NCBI RefSeq assembly: GCF_029873635.1
Contig: NC_080422.1
Location: 3,948,001-4,012,000 of the forward strand
Direction: 5' to 3'
DNA length: 64,000 nt
Source: Malania oleifera
Lineage: Eukaryota; Streptophyta; Magnoliopsida; Santalales; Ximeniaceae
Shown here: positions 46,506 through 58,185 of the stretch, in pieces
Position numbering within the stretch: the first letter of the stretch is position 1
Layout of the letters: each line of letters starts with the position of its first letter
Notes under the pieces: generated by a model
The model's database searches: none
Told to the model about the DNA's origin: nothing
What the model saw: the letters and a program-made list of their open reading frames with translations, nothing else
Program-made: the position numbers and the translations under genes

Positions 46506-48074
46506 ATGAATGCTTATCATGCTACTGCTACTGGCCACACTTTGGATGGGGTAACCAGCACTCAAAATCTCGCTCCAGTGTCACCTTCCACTGCTGCTAC
46601 ACCTGCCCTTACACCAGAAATGGTGCAGCAAATAATTGTATCGGCATTTTCTGCTTTAGGGCTGCAAGGTAAGGGTATTATACCCTCTCAATCTTGGCTT
46701 GTTGATTCCTCTACATCCAATCACATGACCAGTTCTCCTGATATGCTTAGCAATGTTCGTAAGTACACTGGTTCTTCTAATATTCAAGTTGCTAATGGCC
46801 ATCTTTTACTGATTACTGGGATTGGTGATATCGCACCATCACTTACTAATATTTTTGTATCACCTGGGCTTTCTACGAGTCTTATCTCGGTTGGACAATT
46901 AGTGGATGACAATTATAATGTTCAGTTTTCTCGTGATGGTTGTCATGTGCAAGATCCAGTGTCGGGGAGGAGAATAGCGAAGGGGTCTAAAGTGGGGAGA
47001 CTGTTTCCAGTATGCTTTTCCATTCCTAGTATCATTTTCTTTGGCTTGTACTACTGTTTCCAATTATTGTGGAGTATGGTACAAACGTTTAGGCCATCCA
47101 AACAATGTTGTTTCATCTCATTTGCTGAATTCTATGATTCTTCTTTGCCTCATGCTTTTTCTTTTGAGTTTTCTATGCGTAAAATCGGAAAAAGTAAGAT
47201 TCTTTCCTTCCCTTCTTCCGGGCGTAGGGCAAAGAATTTCTTTGACCTAGTTCATAGTGATGTTTGGGGCATTACTTTAAACCTGTCATTTCTCATGCTC
47301 ATTATAAATATTTTGTGACATTCATAGATGACTATAGTCGGTATACTTGTGTATATTTTCTGCGCTATAAGTCTGAAGTCTTTGCTGTTTTCAAATCGTT
47401 TCTAGCATATGTTGAGAATCAATTTACCACAAGCATTAAGACTTTACGATCTGATTCAGGTGGAGAATAAATGTCTCATGAATTTCTTGAGTTTCTTCGT
47501 CACAAAGGAATTGTTTCTCACCACTCGTGCCCTTATACGCCTCAACAGAATGGCGTGGCTGAGCACAAAAATCGACATTTGTTAGATGTTGCTAAGACCT
47601 TGTTACTTGCATCTTTTGTTCCTCCTAAATTTTGCGTTGAAGCTTTAGCTACAGCATTATATTTGATTAATAGATTGCCTTCTAAAATGCTAAATTCTGA
47701 CTCTCCATACTATCGTTTGCATAAACAGCACCCTAGCTTTCTTAACTTACACACCTTTGGCTGTGTCTGTTTTGTGCATCTACCTCCGCATCAACGTCAC
47801 AAACTCTCTGCGCAATCTGTGAAATGTGCCTTTATGGGATATAACTTATCTCAAAAAGGATTTGTGTGCTATGAAGCTGCTTCCAATAAATTTCATATAT
47901 CTCGTAATGTTGTTTTCTTTGAGCATCAATGTTTCTTTCCTAGTTCTCTTACATCATCTCCTACAGTTTCTGTTCTTCCTCACTTTGATGATTTGATATG
48001 CCCTCTTGAACGCTTCAAGCATGGTTTTGTGTATGAATGTCGTCGGCTAACTCTGCCCCTTCCTGAGTCTGATC
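46506..48074 (+). pseudogene. Copia IV protease and integrase
   Basis: The protease site is SWLVDSSTSNHMTSSPDMLS (46690-46750; D-S-S-T for the usual D-S-G-A). Then LSTSLISVGQLVDDNYNVQF. The GAG-pre-integrase WYKRLGHPNN is at 47080 in a shifted frame. The integrase core has DLVHSDVWG (47245), FVTFIDDYSRYTCVYFLRYK (47315) and TLRSDSGGE followed by a TAA (47467-47469), then FLEFLRHKGIVSHHSCPYTP, QQNGVAEHKNRHLLDVAK and the CAFMGYNLSQKGFVCYE segment. It is cut at PESD by the hAT element and resumes at 53364. Confidence 0.92.
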
Positions 48075-51000
48075 CAAGGACTTAAATTTCGATTTCGATT
48101 GGAAATTTTGATGGTCTCAATTTACGGAAATTTCGATAGAAATTTCAATTTTGATTTCGATTTCGATTTAAAGAAGTTACGGAAATTTATAGTAAATGAT
48201 GGAAATTTACAATAAAACTATAGGAAATATTAGAATAGATGATTATGCTTAATATGGTATCAAAATACATTAAAAAAAAATGCATATATGACAAGTTTTT
48301 AGTGTGTAGGATATTAAACTGCATATCGCGAAACAAACTATGAACTGAAGAACATTCAAATGATTATAAAGTTTTGAAGCTATTCCTTTAAGATTTAAGG
48401 CAACAAATTATCATTTAAATAACTACATTTTCAATAAAAATTATACATTTAATGATCTAATACCACATGGACTTTCTTGGTGGCTCAAAGTCATCTCTCC
48501 TATCCCTATCATTAGGATTTCGAGATGACATATATTGTTTACAATAATCACTCCATGTCATATAATTTCAAAAATATTGAGTATAGGTGTACATGTGTTG
48601 TTCATACTCCTCCGTAGTCATCTGGTTCATGGCAGTTTCTAGTCGGCCAGAAGATCTTCGTGTACTAGGATTTCTTCTTGCAGGTTCTACTTCTTGTGTA
48701 TGTCCATTGGATTGTTTTGCATTTGCGTACTGGTCATATTCATACCCATATTCTTGGCCTGTTTGTCCATACCCATAGGCATGTGGTTGCCAATTTCCAT
48801 ATTGTCGTGCCTACTCATTTGCATATGAAAACAGTTGGCCATATGTAGATTATGAGGAGTTGTTCTGTGTAGATTCATAACCACCATAATTATTAGAGTC
48901 ACGCTCTGTTCCTATACTCATAGATTGCATAATAAGAGAAAAGGTATCCTCTTCTATTTGATGCATCTTCCCTTTTCCCTTTCTACGATTGTACTGCCTA
49001 TCAACTGGGCGTGTTTCTCTTTGTGGACCCTCATCTTCTAGTCGGGAAGGACGTGTATATTCCACTTCTGGTCTATAATCTTGTCATCCTTTATTTCCTC
49101 CCCACCATCACCACCTTGCCCACTGCTACCGCCAGGGTTAGATCCGTCACCACCAGCATCATCGTCGTCATTATCATCATCACCACCAGAGGGCATAGTG
49201 GATGAAGTTCCATATCTAGACCCAAGATTCATTTGTGAATCATCACTACTAGATATTACTTCTTCTACCATTACCTGATTAACATCAATGTCAAAGTCAT
49301 CCCGTGCATGCTTGGCCATTTATGGATGGGGACTTCCGTCTCGTTCATCAAGATGGGATGGCCTAATCCATTGAAAAAGTAGATGCTCATCCTCATCAAC
49401 CAATTCAACCGATATGTCAAGAAGGTCCAAGGGATCTTGTTCAGCCACTTTGTCCATTTTGGCCTCCATATCTCTTATTCGAAGCTTCATGTTGTAATAA
49501 CAAAAAACAAGCTGCTGAAGTCTGGTGTAGGCTAGTCTATTTATTTGCTCTGTATGAATGAGTGCAAATGTGCTCCAATTTTGTTCACAAGCTGATGAAG
49601 ATGAGGTTTGTGACAAAATGCGCAATGCTAGCTTTCTTAGGATTGGAGCACTTGATCCATACATCATCCACCAATCAGCTATGCAAGATGCTTTAAGAAC
49701 ACAAGTTAGTACTTAGTAGATTGTAACTTTGTATTGTACATTTATATATAAATACTTACCAGGTGACATGGTTGCCCTAGCTGCTTTAGCAGCTGCTTCT
49801 CCAAAGCTTCTTTTAGCATCTCTAAATAGAATAATCTAAAAAAAATTATTATTGAATAATTAAACATGGATTAAGACTTATTTTATTTAAATTTTATTTT
49901 TAAAATATACCTCATTTCCAATTTGATCCAAGCCTGAGGAATGTGGCTCAAGGGTGTTAAATATTTTGTGAACTGCATCAAGAAAATAAGGATCTTCCCC
50001 AACACCTTCTTTGTATTGACATTTTGGATTTAAGAAATAAGTTGTCAGTAAAATAAAGTAAAATATAAATATGTAATAAGTATTTTGATATATGAATTTC
50101 TTGAAATTTATAAATATTTTATACTTGCTGCATGAAGAGGATGTTCAATGGTTCTTTCCCACCGGTCATTGATTACTTTGAGAACCCATCTTGCACTTCT
50201 TGCACCTACTTCAATGGCCTCTTTCATCACCCTTATTGTTTCAAACACAACTCCTAATGTTGGCCACACTTCACTATCAACTATACGCAATACTCAATAT
50301 ATATAGACTCATAAATGTTACAAATTTTTGCCACTCTATCCCAAACTTGATGGTTAAGAACTGTATTTTCAATTTCTCTACCCATTTTTATTCGACTAAG
50401 AGCATGCTCAGCTCATTCATCATATGTGAATAGAGATTTTAAACCTACTCTTTTTTTTTTGTAGGCTATCAAGTGCAATGTAGTTTGTAGCAAATCATGT
50501 GGCCCCTGGACGCACAATATCCCCTTGACAATGCTCCCTCATTTTAGCAAGCAATCATCCATGATTATATATAAAATTAGTGTATGTGTACCCTACAAGA
50601 TCACTATGCTTATTGCCTCTCTTTTTCCGATCTCTTCAAAAATGGGATCAATACAATGGGCGGCACAAGGAGTCCAATACAAGTTGAATTTTTTCATTAA
50701 TTTTTAGACCCGCTTTCTTGTAGGCACTACCATTATCGATCACCACTTGGACAACATGTTGCTTTCCTACCTCTTGCACAACATGTTTTAATAGGGAATA
50801 TATGTATTCATGGTCTTTTATTTTGTCAGAAGCATCTACCGACTTTATAAAAATTGTGCTTCCTTGCGAGTAAACCATGAAATTTATGATGGATAATTTT
50901 ATAGGTCTGTCCATCCATCACACATTACAGTGCAGCCATACGTGGCCCACTTTTTCTTCACTTCTTTTACGTGGCCTTCCATTTCTTTTACCTCTAAATC

Positions 51001-53355
51001 AAGGTATTTTGTTCTGATTTCATAGGGTGTCAGTGGATCAACTCTCGTTCCAACTGATTGGCAACCTCATACCATGTTTTTAAAATGATGTGATTTTGCC
51101 TTCTCAGGTGGAACATTATCATATATAAAAAACTTTGAAATCAACCTATTCATTTCTTCTTTTATTTTTCTTCTTTTAAATAAATTTTTCAAGTTTTTTA
51201 GTTTAGCTGGCGCCTGAGTTGTAGTATTGAGAAGGCTTTGAAATATATGGCTCTATTTCTGGCTCTCTCACACTTTGAGATCGCCTCATCGAAGGTTGCC
51301 CTCCACTACTGCCAGCCCCTGAACTACCCCCTTATTGGCTACCTGCAAACCTACGAGATTGGTCTCTTTCCCATTCCGTCTGTTTTGAAACATAGAATGC
51401 TTGACGATATGCAGACCTTTCATAGGAAGAAATGTCAAGCGGGTATGCAATATCGTCAACATCATCAACTTCATCAATTTGTTGTGGTTGCATCAAGTTC
51501 CCACGCAATTTATTTTTATTTGATCCATTCTTTTTATTTTTTTGGCCTTAGTTGTTGCTTTTTTTTCTAAAACAATTCTCATTTCCTGCTTAACTTCTGG
51601 AGGTACTTTGTCGCAAAATTTTATATTATGCTGCGGGTCGTAATTTGCTAGATACATTTTTAATCTTGTTGCCCCACCACTCTTCTTTTGTATTCCGCAG
51701 TATTTGCAAATAAATCCATTCTTTACATTGGGTATTAGGTACCCATGTTCCCATGCTTGATCTTGTTTTCTTCCTTCAAACATTTTTGTAGATAATTTTA
51801 CTTTCCTACAAGGTAACAATGAATCAAAAATTAGGTGTTAAATTAGTCAACAATTTTAAAATAAAATTATTTGAGATGTTTTATTATTAATATAATATTA
51901 ATAAATAAGACGAACATTAAAATATTAAATTAAATTTACAAAATTTAATGATAATGTACAAAATTACTAATAAATTATGGAAATTAAATTAGTCAAATAA
52001 ATGAAATAATTTAAACTATATTAAGCTAATAAGTACTTTAATTTATTTCATTACTAGCCTATAATGATTAAGTGTTAAATTACTCTAAATTTGTAAAAAA
52101 AAAAAAATTATTTAGATGTTACTCTACAATTTTAAAATAAAAATATTTAGATGCTAAATAAAGATAAATTAATAACTAAGAGAAATATTAAATTATTAAA
52201 TTAAAATTACAAAATTAATGATAATTTTTACAAAAATATTATTAAGTAATAAATTTTAAAAAAGAATATATTTAAATAAATAAAATAATTTATTAATTTA
52301 CACTATAATAAGACAATAATAGTAAATTATTTTAATTTTATTTAGTTACTAAATTTACTAGTTATTAACTTATTATTTACTATACTAACTTATTATTTAC
52401 TATATTAGCAAAGTAGTAACATTAACTGATTAAGGGGTAAATACCGTAAATGAGAGAGGAGGGTATTGTCGTAAATATATTGGGGGCAAGGGAGATTTTG
52501 AGTAAATAAAAAAACTTAAAACATGTTATTTAAAATATAAACCACAAATTGCCTTTAGTTTTCAGCCCTTTTATTTCATGGAGCTGGCTGCTGCTCGTGG
52601 AGGGAGGGGCAACAGTGGACTCTCGACTCTCATCTCATGTCTCTCATCTCTCTTCTCTCGATTTCTTGCTCGCAGCTCTGCGAGAGCCTCAACAAAAAGG
52701 AAGATTGCAGGCTGGAATTCTTGCTGCTGGCTGTGACCGTGTGACAACGATGGGGTGGAGGGTGAAGCCGAAGGCTTGAGGCAGAGGCTCGAAGGGTCAA
52801 AGCAGGAGGGGATCCGAAGGCTAGGGCTTTTCGGAGTTCGAACTTTGAAGGTGGAGGCAGGAGGCAGCAGAAAATTTGGAATCTAGGGTTTTTTTTTTTT
52901 TGAAGTTTGAAGATGGAAGAAGAAGAAGGCTTTGAGAGTTTGAGGTATGTATCCGAATGCTGCATGATGTTAATTCATACAAATAAATTGTGTAGTCGTA
53001 GCGGTGGAATTATTGGGTTGAATGATGGATCTGCAGAGTATCTCTGTGAGATTTTTGCTTTTCACTGTATACACTCACAGGTTGCACAACGTGCACAGTC
53101 ACGTGGGAAAAGCAAAATAAAATCTGAGAATACTTAGATAAGCGCTAAAATTCCTCCCTTAAAATTTTTTTTTTCCCACATGATTTCCAGAAAATTTCGG
53201 AAGAACAGCTAAAATTTTCGAAATTTCGAACGAAATTTGCCAAAAGCTCGAAATTTCGGTCGAATTTTTTCAAAACCGAATCTGTCTCTCAATTTCCTTT
53301 CGAGACCCCTCAAAATTCGAAATTTCGACATTTCAATCGAAATTTAAGTCCTTGG
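48075..53355 (-). mobile_element. hAT DNA transposon with intact ends (5281 bp)
   Basis: Perfect 19-bp terminal inverted repeats CAAGGACTTAAATTTCGAT (48075-48093 and 53337-53355) and a perfect 8-bp duplication GTCTGATC (48067-48074, 53356-53363) inside element IV pol. Subterminal AAATTTCG-type repeats crowd both ends (48090-48175 and 53200-53350), as expected for transposase binding. A degraded hAT transposase lies on the minus strand. The 51830-52540 interval is AT-rich and non-coding. At 52560-52960 there is a GC-richer leader. Confidence 0.96.
48480..51819 (-). pseudogene. hAT transposase with acidic, Tyr/Gln-rich C-terminal tail
   Basis: In transcript order: a BED-type finger at 51770-51580 (EHGYLIPNVKNGFICKYCGI, GGATRLKMYLANYDPQHN; Tyr sits where the His of RLKxHL is usual); DUF659 at 51080-50650 (GCTVMCDGWTDL, a one-base frameshift, then INFMVYSQGSTIFIKSVDAS and VVIDNGSAYKKAGLKINEKI); interspersed intron-like AT-rich gaps; the C-terminal hAT dimerisation domain at 49640-49480 (LRKLALRILSQTSSSSACEQ, NWSTFALIHTEQINRLAYTR); then a tail with an Asp/Gly-rich run (49210-49090) and a Tyr-Gly-Gln-rich part (48860-48690). 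Inactive through stops and frameshifts. Confidence 0.88.
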
Positions 53356-53363
53356 TCTGATCT

Positions 53364-54174
53364 ACCACCTAATCCTGATCCCATTTTGCATCCTCCTCGA
53401 CAATTTGTTCGTGCTTCTCATCCACCGAATAGGTATGGTTTCCCTCATACCTCCTTCACGGCTACCTTATCAACTGTGTCTATTCCTAATTCCTACTCAC
53501 AAGCTGATAAACATGAGTATTGGAGAAAGGCTATGCAGGAAGAACTTCAAGCTCTTCAAGAAAATCGGACTTGGGACATGGTCCCTTGTCCTTCTCATAT
53601 CAAGCTAATTGGGTGTAAGTGGGTTTTTTCTGTGAAACTTCGGCTTGATGGGTCTGTGGACCGCTATAAGGCTCGTTTGGTTGCCCTTGGTAACCGCTAG
53701 GAGTATGGGGTTGACTTTGAGGAGACCTTTGCTCCTCTCGCTTAAATGACCATTGTGCGTACTATTATTGTCATTGCAGCCTCTCGGGGATGGTCCCTTT
53801 GCCAGTTGGATGTGTAGAACGCATTTCTTCACAGTGATTTACAAGAAGATGTTTACATGACACCTCTTCCTAGCCTCTGCTTGTCGTCAATGTCGAATGT
53901 GTGTAAGCTGAAATGCTCTCTGTGTGGTTTGAAACAAGCTCCCTAAGCCTAGTTTGATAAGTTCCGAGCTACCTTACTTCGATTTTCTTTCATCCAAAGT
54001 TAGCATGATTCCTCATTGTTTCTTTGTACGAATTATGTTGGTATCGCTCTTCTTCTAGTTTATGTTGACGACATTGTCATCACTGGGACTAATTCTGCTC
54101 TCATTGATCAGCTCAAGCAGCATCTTCATGATTTCTTACATAAGAAGAATCTTGGTCCTCTCTGGTATTTCCTC
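53364..54174 (+). pseudogene. Copia IV reverse transcriptase, N-terminal and catalytic part
   Basis: Continues the pol frame after the hAT element. Motifs: HEYWRKAMQEELQALQENRT, IGCKWVFSVKLRLDGSVDRY (53610-53670), ARLVALGNR, stop (53698-53700), EYGVDFEETFAPLA, stop, QLDV, stop, [14 protein letters not shown], and the catalytic LLVYVDDIVITGTNSALIDQ (54050-54110). It ends KNLGPLWYF at solo LTR S6. Confidence 0.92.
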
Positions 54175-54342
54175 TGTAATAACCCCAAAAATGGCTATAC
54201 AAGAGTAGTGGGGTGATTCCCAAAAATTAAAAAAATTAAATAAATAAAAAGAAAAAAAATAAAAAATTTAATTAATTAATTTTTTAAAAATTAAAAAATT
54301 AAAAAAATAATTAAAATTTATTTTTTTTAATAATAAAATATG

Positions 54343-54390
<48 letters not shown>

Positions 54391-56977
54391 GTAAGTTCAT
54401 TCACTTGAAGCTTTAGGAATTGGTGCAGGAAGGAAGCTGCGCAGGAGTACCTGGATGCCTTTGTTGCTCTCCGTCTCTCTCTCCCTCTTATCATTTTTCC
54501 CGACGAATACTCACCTGATCGGAAATCGGAAGATACCGCTGGACTACATTCTCTGCTGCCGTCATTTCTATCAGAACGGATTGGTGGTAAGAGCGGCGTA
54601 GGCGCATCTCCTGGGGTAAGCTAATTTCTGCTTTTACCTCAATTTCTTGCAAATTATAAGCTCAATCGACGATCGGACACTACCACGAGAATCTAAGGAT
54701 AATTTTCTACAAGTCTAGCGGATCGGAATTCTCATGAGGTTGTCACAGCATAACCCCAAATTTAAGATAAGGGGGTTATTAAGGGGCTTATTATTATTTA
54801 ATTGGTGTTGATTTAGAAATGCTAAAATATTGAGCATCTGAGGTTGAAGTAAGATTTTCGAAATTTAGGGCCCGGGTGAGCGCCGCAGGTGTAATCTGGG
54901 GACCCTGCATACATAGCTCAGAAAATTAAGTGGGAGTGTTAAATATTAGTTTAAATGTTAATTTGAGGTATATGGAGCCTAGGGAATGTTAGATGGGTAT
55001 TATTTTGGGGAAATGAGTTAATTAATTTAGGAAAAATGCAAATTACAAGATTGGAGTTTCAGGCGCCAAGGACGTAGGATTTGGGTTCTAATGTGACTCT
55101 CAGTAAGTCAGGTAAGGGGAATAAATTATAACAATATTTTTAGAACTACTATTTGAATTAATATGTGAAAATGAGCATATGGTATTTTGTCTAGAAATTA
55201 TTATGATATAAATATCAGATAAATTGTATGGCATTTGAGTAATATTAAATTGTAATAATTTGGAGTGTGAAATTAATATATTATGAATATTAGATGAAAA
55301 CTGTGTGGCATACGACATATAATGAAAAATGTGAAATATAACGATGAGTAATTTTTGAGAAAATATTGAAATGGGAATTATTGTTGTGATTAGTGGAAAA
55401 TAATGAAATATGGTATTTATATGTATGTAAGAATGATTTGCATGAAAAATGAGATTTTGCGAATTACTGAAATGAGTATTTTGAGAAATGTTGAAATACG
55501 TGAAACACGATATATACTATTATGAGATGATGAAATGTGCACAGAAAACAATGAGAACATTTATATTGAGATGAATTGCGATATTCTGATATGAGTATTA
55601 TGATGTATATTGATATGGAAATACTGAAATGTGAAAATGGGAAATATGAATACTGCAATATAGAATTGAAATATGATTGATGAAATGCCAATACCGCATA
55701 ATGATTGCGGGTATGTGGTAGTGAACCCTGATGGATGGTTGTGATATTGAGCACAGTACCGTTGCAAGTGGTGTAGTGCAACCACACGAACTCTTAGAGC
55801 GTGTGGCGTGACAGTCGACTGAGCCATTTTATGGAGTTGTTGGGCACCCTGAGTCCAGATCAAGGCTATAGGCCGGTCAGTCGTACTACAGACGCGATGT
55901 GTAATATGATATTTTGATCTAACCGGGTCGGCCAACCGCGGTTAGATCCAGCCTTCGAGCCGCACAACCTTGACCATGGGGGGAAGCATGGCGTGGAAAG
56001 AAAGGTCCTCAAGGTAGCCATGAGTTACAGACGCGATGTTGGTATTTAATCCCAAGGATACTCGTGAGCCGGAAAGTAAAATGGAAACGGAAAGTGAAAG
56101 AATGACAAAATGGACTAAAATGAGAAATGAAAGAAATAACGAAAATTGAGAAATAGAGAATGATAAAATTGAGAAATGGATTCGTGTGAGTTAATAATAT
56201 AAATAATTTAGGCGAGGTAAAACTCTCCGCCTGAGGGCTTACTGAGTAAGGTGAGTGCCCTAATAAGTATCAGATGTGGCCATACCTGACTGCATAACAT
56301 GTTAGGGCAGAGGGAAGCTACCTGTATGGGCGGATAATCTCTCTATTCTCAGGAACTTCGCGGGTAAATATGTGTTAGAAATAATTGAATTTAAGAAATG
56401 ATTTTAAAACTTATAAAAGCTTGTGTTGTATATCTATATGATTATGAGAATATGTTTATCAGTGTATTTTTCTCAGATGAAATGTTAATTTGAAAAGTAA
56501 AGTGCATTATAACTGAACGCATATGGCCACACACTGTAAATAATTTATTCCTTCTTACTGAGATGTGTCTCACCCAAATTATCTAAATTTTTCAGGAAAC
56601 AAGGATAGGCCAGATGATAGAGCTCCGTGATCATAGGGAGCTGGGATCCTAACACATAGGGTGAGTTTCTGGACTAGGGGAGGTGTAATTCCCCTAGAGT
56701 TGAGTTGTTTTTGAGTCTGTTATGGTGATATATATATATATATATATATGTATGTTGATACTATGGGTATTGTATTCTGACTGATATGTATATACTGTCT
56801 TCCGCTGTTAGGTTATATAATGAAATAACTTTTAACCCGGTACCCAATGCAGGTCGGGTCATATGAATGGTAATAGGGTGATTGACGTGGCCGATTTATG
56901 GATGATGTTGATGCCGAGTAAATATTTATTGATTATTGTTTTAAAAAAGAAATTGGTACAAAAATCGGGGCGTCACA
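54175..56977 (+). mobile_element. Solo LTR S6 (2803 bp)
   Basis: It runs TGTAATAACCCCAAAAATGG...CGGGGCGTCACA with perfect TCCTC duplications (54170-54174, 56978-56982). It is the closest relative of S5. It has GGTAAG at 54615-54620, an (ATT)n run (about 54345-54385) and (AT)n near 56730. A conserved block GAGCCGCACAACCTTGACCA is near 55960. No coding sequence is supported. Confidence 0.95.
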
Positions 56978-56982
56978 TCCTC

Positions 56983-57816
56983 AGTTTGGAAATTCAATCC
57001 GATTCATTTGGGGTTTTTCTGCATCAGCATAAATACACGAAGGACTTGATTTCCTTGTCTGGTTTGCAGGACTCCTCTCAGTGGATATCCCTTTGGAAGT
57101 GAATGTCAAGTATCGACGTGAGGAGGGGGATCTCCTTCCTGATCCCACGGTGTTTCAACAATTAGTTGGTAGTCTCAATTATCTCACTATTACACAGTCT
57201 GACATCTCCATTGTTGTCCAGCAAGTCAGTCAATTTATGCAGTCTCCTCGTCACCTTCATCTTACAGCAATCCGCAGAATTATTCGATATCTCCGAGGTT
57301 CCTCTCACCGAGGCTTGTTCTATTCTATTGGTACTCCTCTTCGCCTTGTGGCTTTTAGTGATGTTGACTGGGCAGGATGTCCTCATACTCGCCGGTCTAT
57401 CACCAAGTGACGTATGTTTCTTGGTGATTCTCTTATCTCTTGGAAGAGTAAATCGTGTTTCCAAATCTTCGACCGAGTCAAAGTACCATGCCATGTCGGC
57501 AGCCTGCTCAGAAATTATGTGGCTCCGTGGCTTACTTGCTGAAATAGGTTTTCCTCAGTCTACTCCCACTCCTCTTCATGTTGATAATACAAGTGCTATT
57601 CAGATCGCTACAAATCCCATCTATCACAAGCGTACCAAACATATCGAGGTGGGCTGCCATTATATTCAAGAAGCTATCAATACTTAGGTTATCTCTCTTC
57701 CACGTGTCTCAAGCAACCTTCAAATAGCGGACATCTTCACCAAAGCTATGACACGACTACGTCATCAATTTCTTGTTGGCAAATTGATGCTTCTTGATCG
57801 ACCAGCATCAATTTGA
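56983..57816 (+). pseudogene. Copia IV RT C-terminus and RNase H
   Basis: It resumes after S6 with LEIQSDSFGVFLHQHKYTKD (56983-57045), a frameshift, then FQQLVGSLNYLTITQSDISI (57150-57215), RHLHLTAIRRIIRYLRGSSH, FSDVDWAGC (57355-57375), and in another frame RVSKSSTESKYHAMSAACSE, HVDNTSAIQIATNPIYHKRT and KHIEVGCHYIQEAINT. The final stop is TGA at 57814-57816, inside the PPT. Confidence 0.9.
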
Positions 57817-57823
57817 GGGGCGA
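57812..57823 (+). other. Polypurine tract of copia IV
   Basis: TTTGAGGGGCGA directly precedes the right LTR at 57824. Confidence 0.85.
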
Positions 57824-58180
57824 TGTTAGTAGGATAGACAACAAACTCATCATAAATTGCTCTACATTTATCTAGGAAACAAATCTATCAAACCTACCAT
57901 AAATTGTTGTATAGTTATTTAGGAAACAAATCTGTAAATATCTTTCCTGAATTAGGGGTCAATGCTTAATGTTAGGAGATGTTGTAATTAAGATGCTTAA
58001 TGTTAGGAGATGCTATAATTAGGACGCTTAATGTTAGTAGATGCTATAATTAGGACGCTTAATGTTAGGAGATGCTGTAATTAGGAGATATTGTAATTAA
58101 GGGCTATATTGTAATTAGGGAAAATGACTTCTATATAAGAAAAGGACCACTCGATTGAGGGTCATCGAGCAAATCTGACA
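57824..58180 (+). repeat. 3' LTR of copia IV (357 bp, four 31-bp units)
   Basis: It pairs with the left LTR with roughly twenty or more substitutions by eye. It is exactly 31 bp longer, equal to one extra unit of the internal repeat (GACGCTTAATGTTAGTAGAT plus GCTATAATTAG). Confidence 0.95.
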
Positions 58181-58185
58181 TGATA

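Larger units (their letters stand above)
45229..58180 (+). mobile_element. Ty1/copia retrotransposon IV, both LTRs, nested inserts
   Basis: Left LTR 45229-45554, PBS 45555-45566, gag, protease, integrase, RT, RNase H, PPT 57812-57823, right LTR 57824-58180. A perfect TGATA duplication (45224-45228, 58181-58185) flanks it inside element III. Two insertions sit within it: a hAT transposon (48075-53355) and solo LTR S6 (54175-56977). Its own internal sequence totals about 4.2 kb. Multiple stops; inactive. Confidence 0.96.

Noticed and set aside
49038..49319. A separate acidic protein gene
   Set aside because: It is the tail of the hAT transposase reading, directly following the dimerisation domain and inside the TIRs.
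48074..53356. A 20-bp TIR with a 6-bp TCTGAT duplication for the nested hAT
   Set aside because: Shifting the boundary by one base gives a 19-bp TIR and an exact 8-bp GTCTGATC duplication, the size expected for hAT elements.
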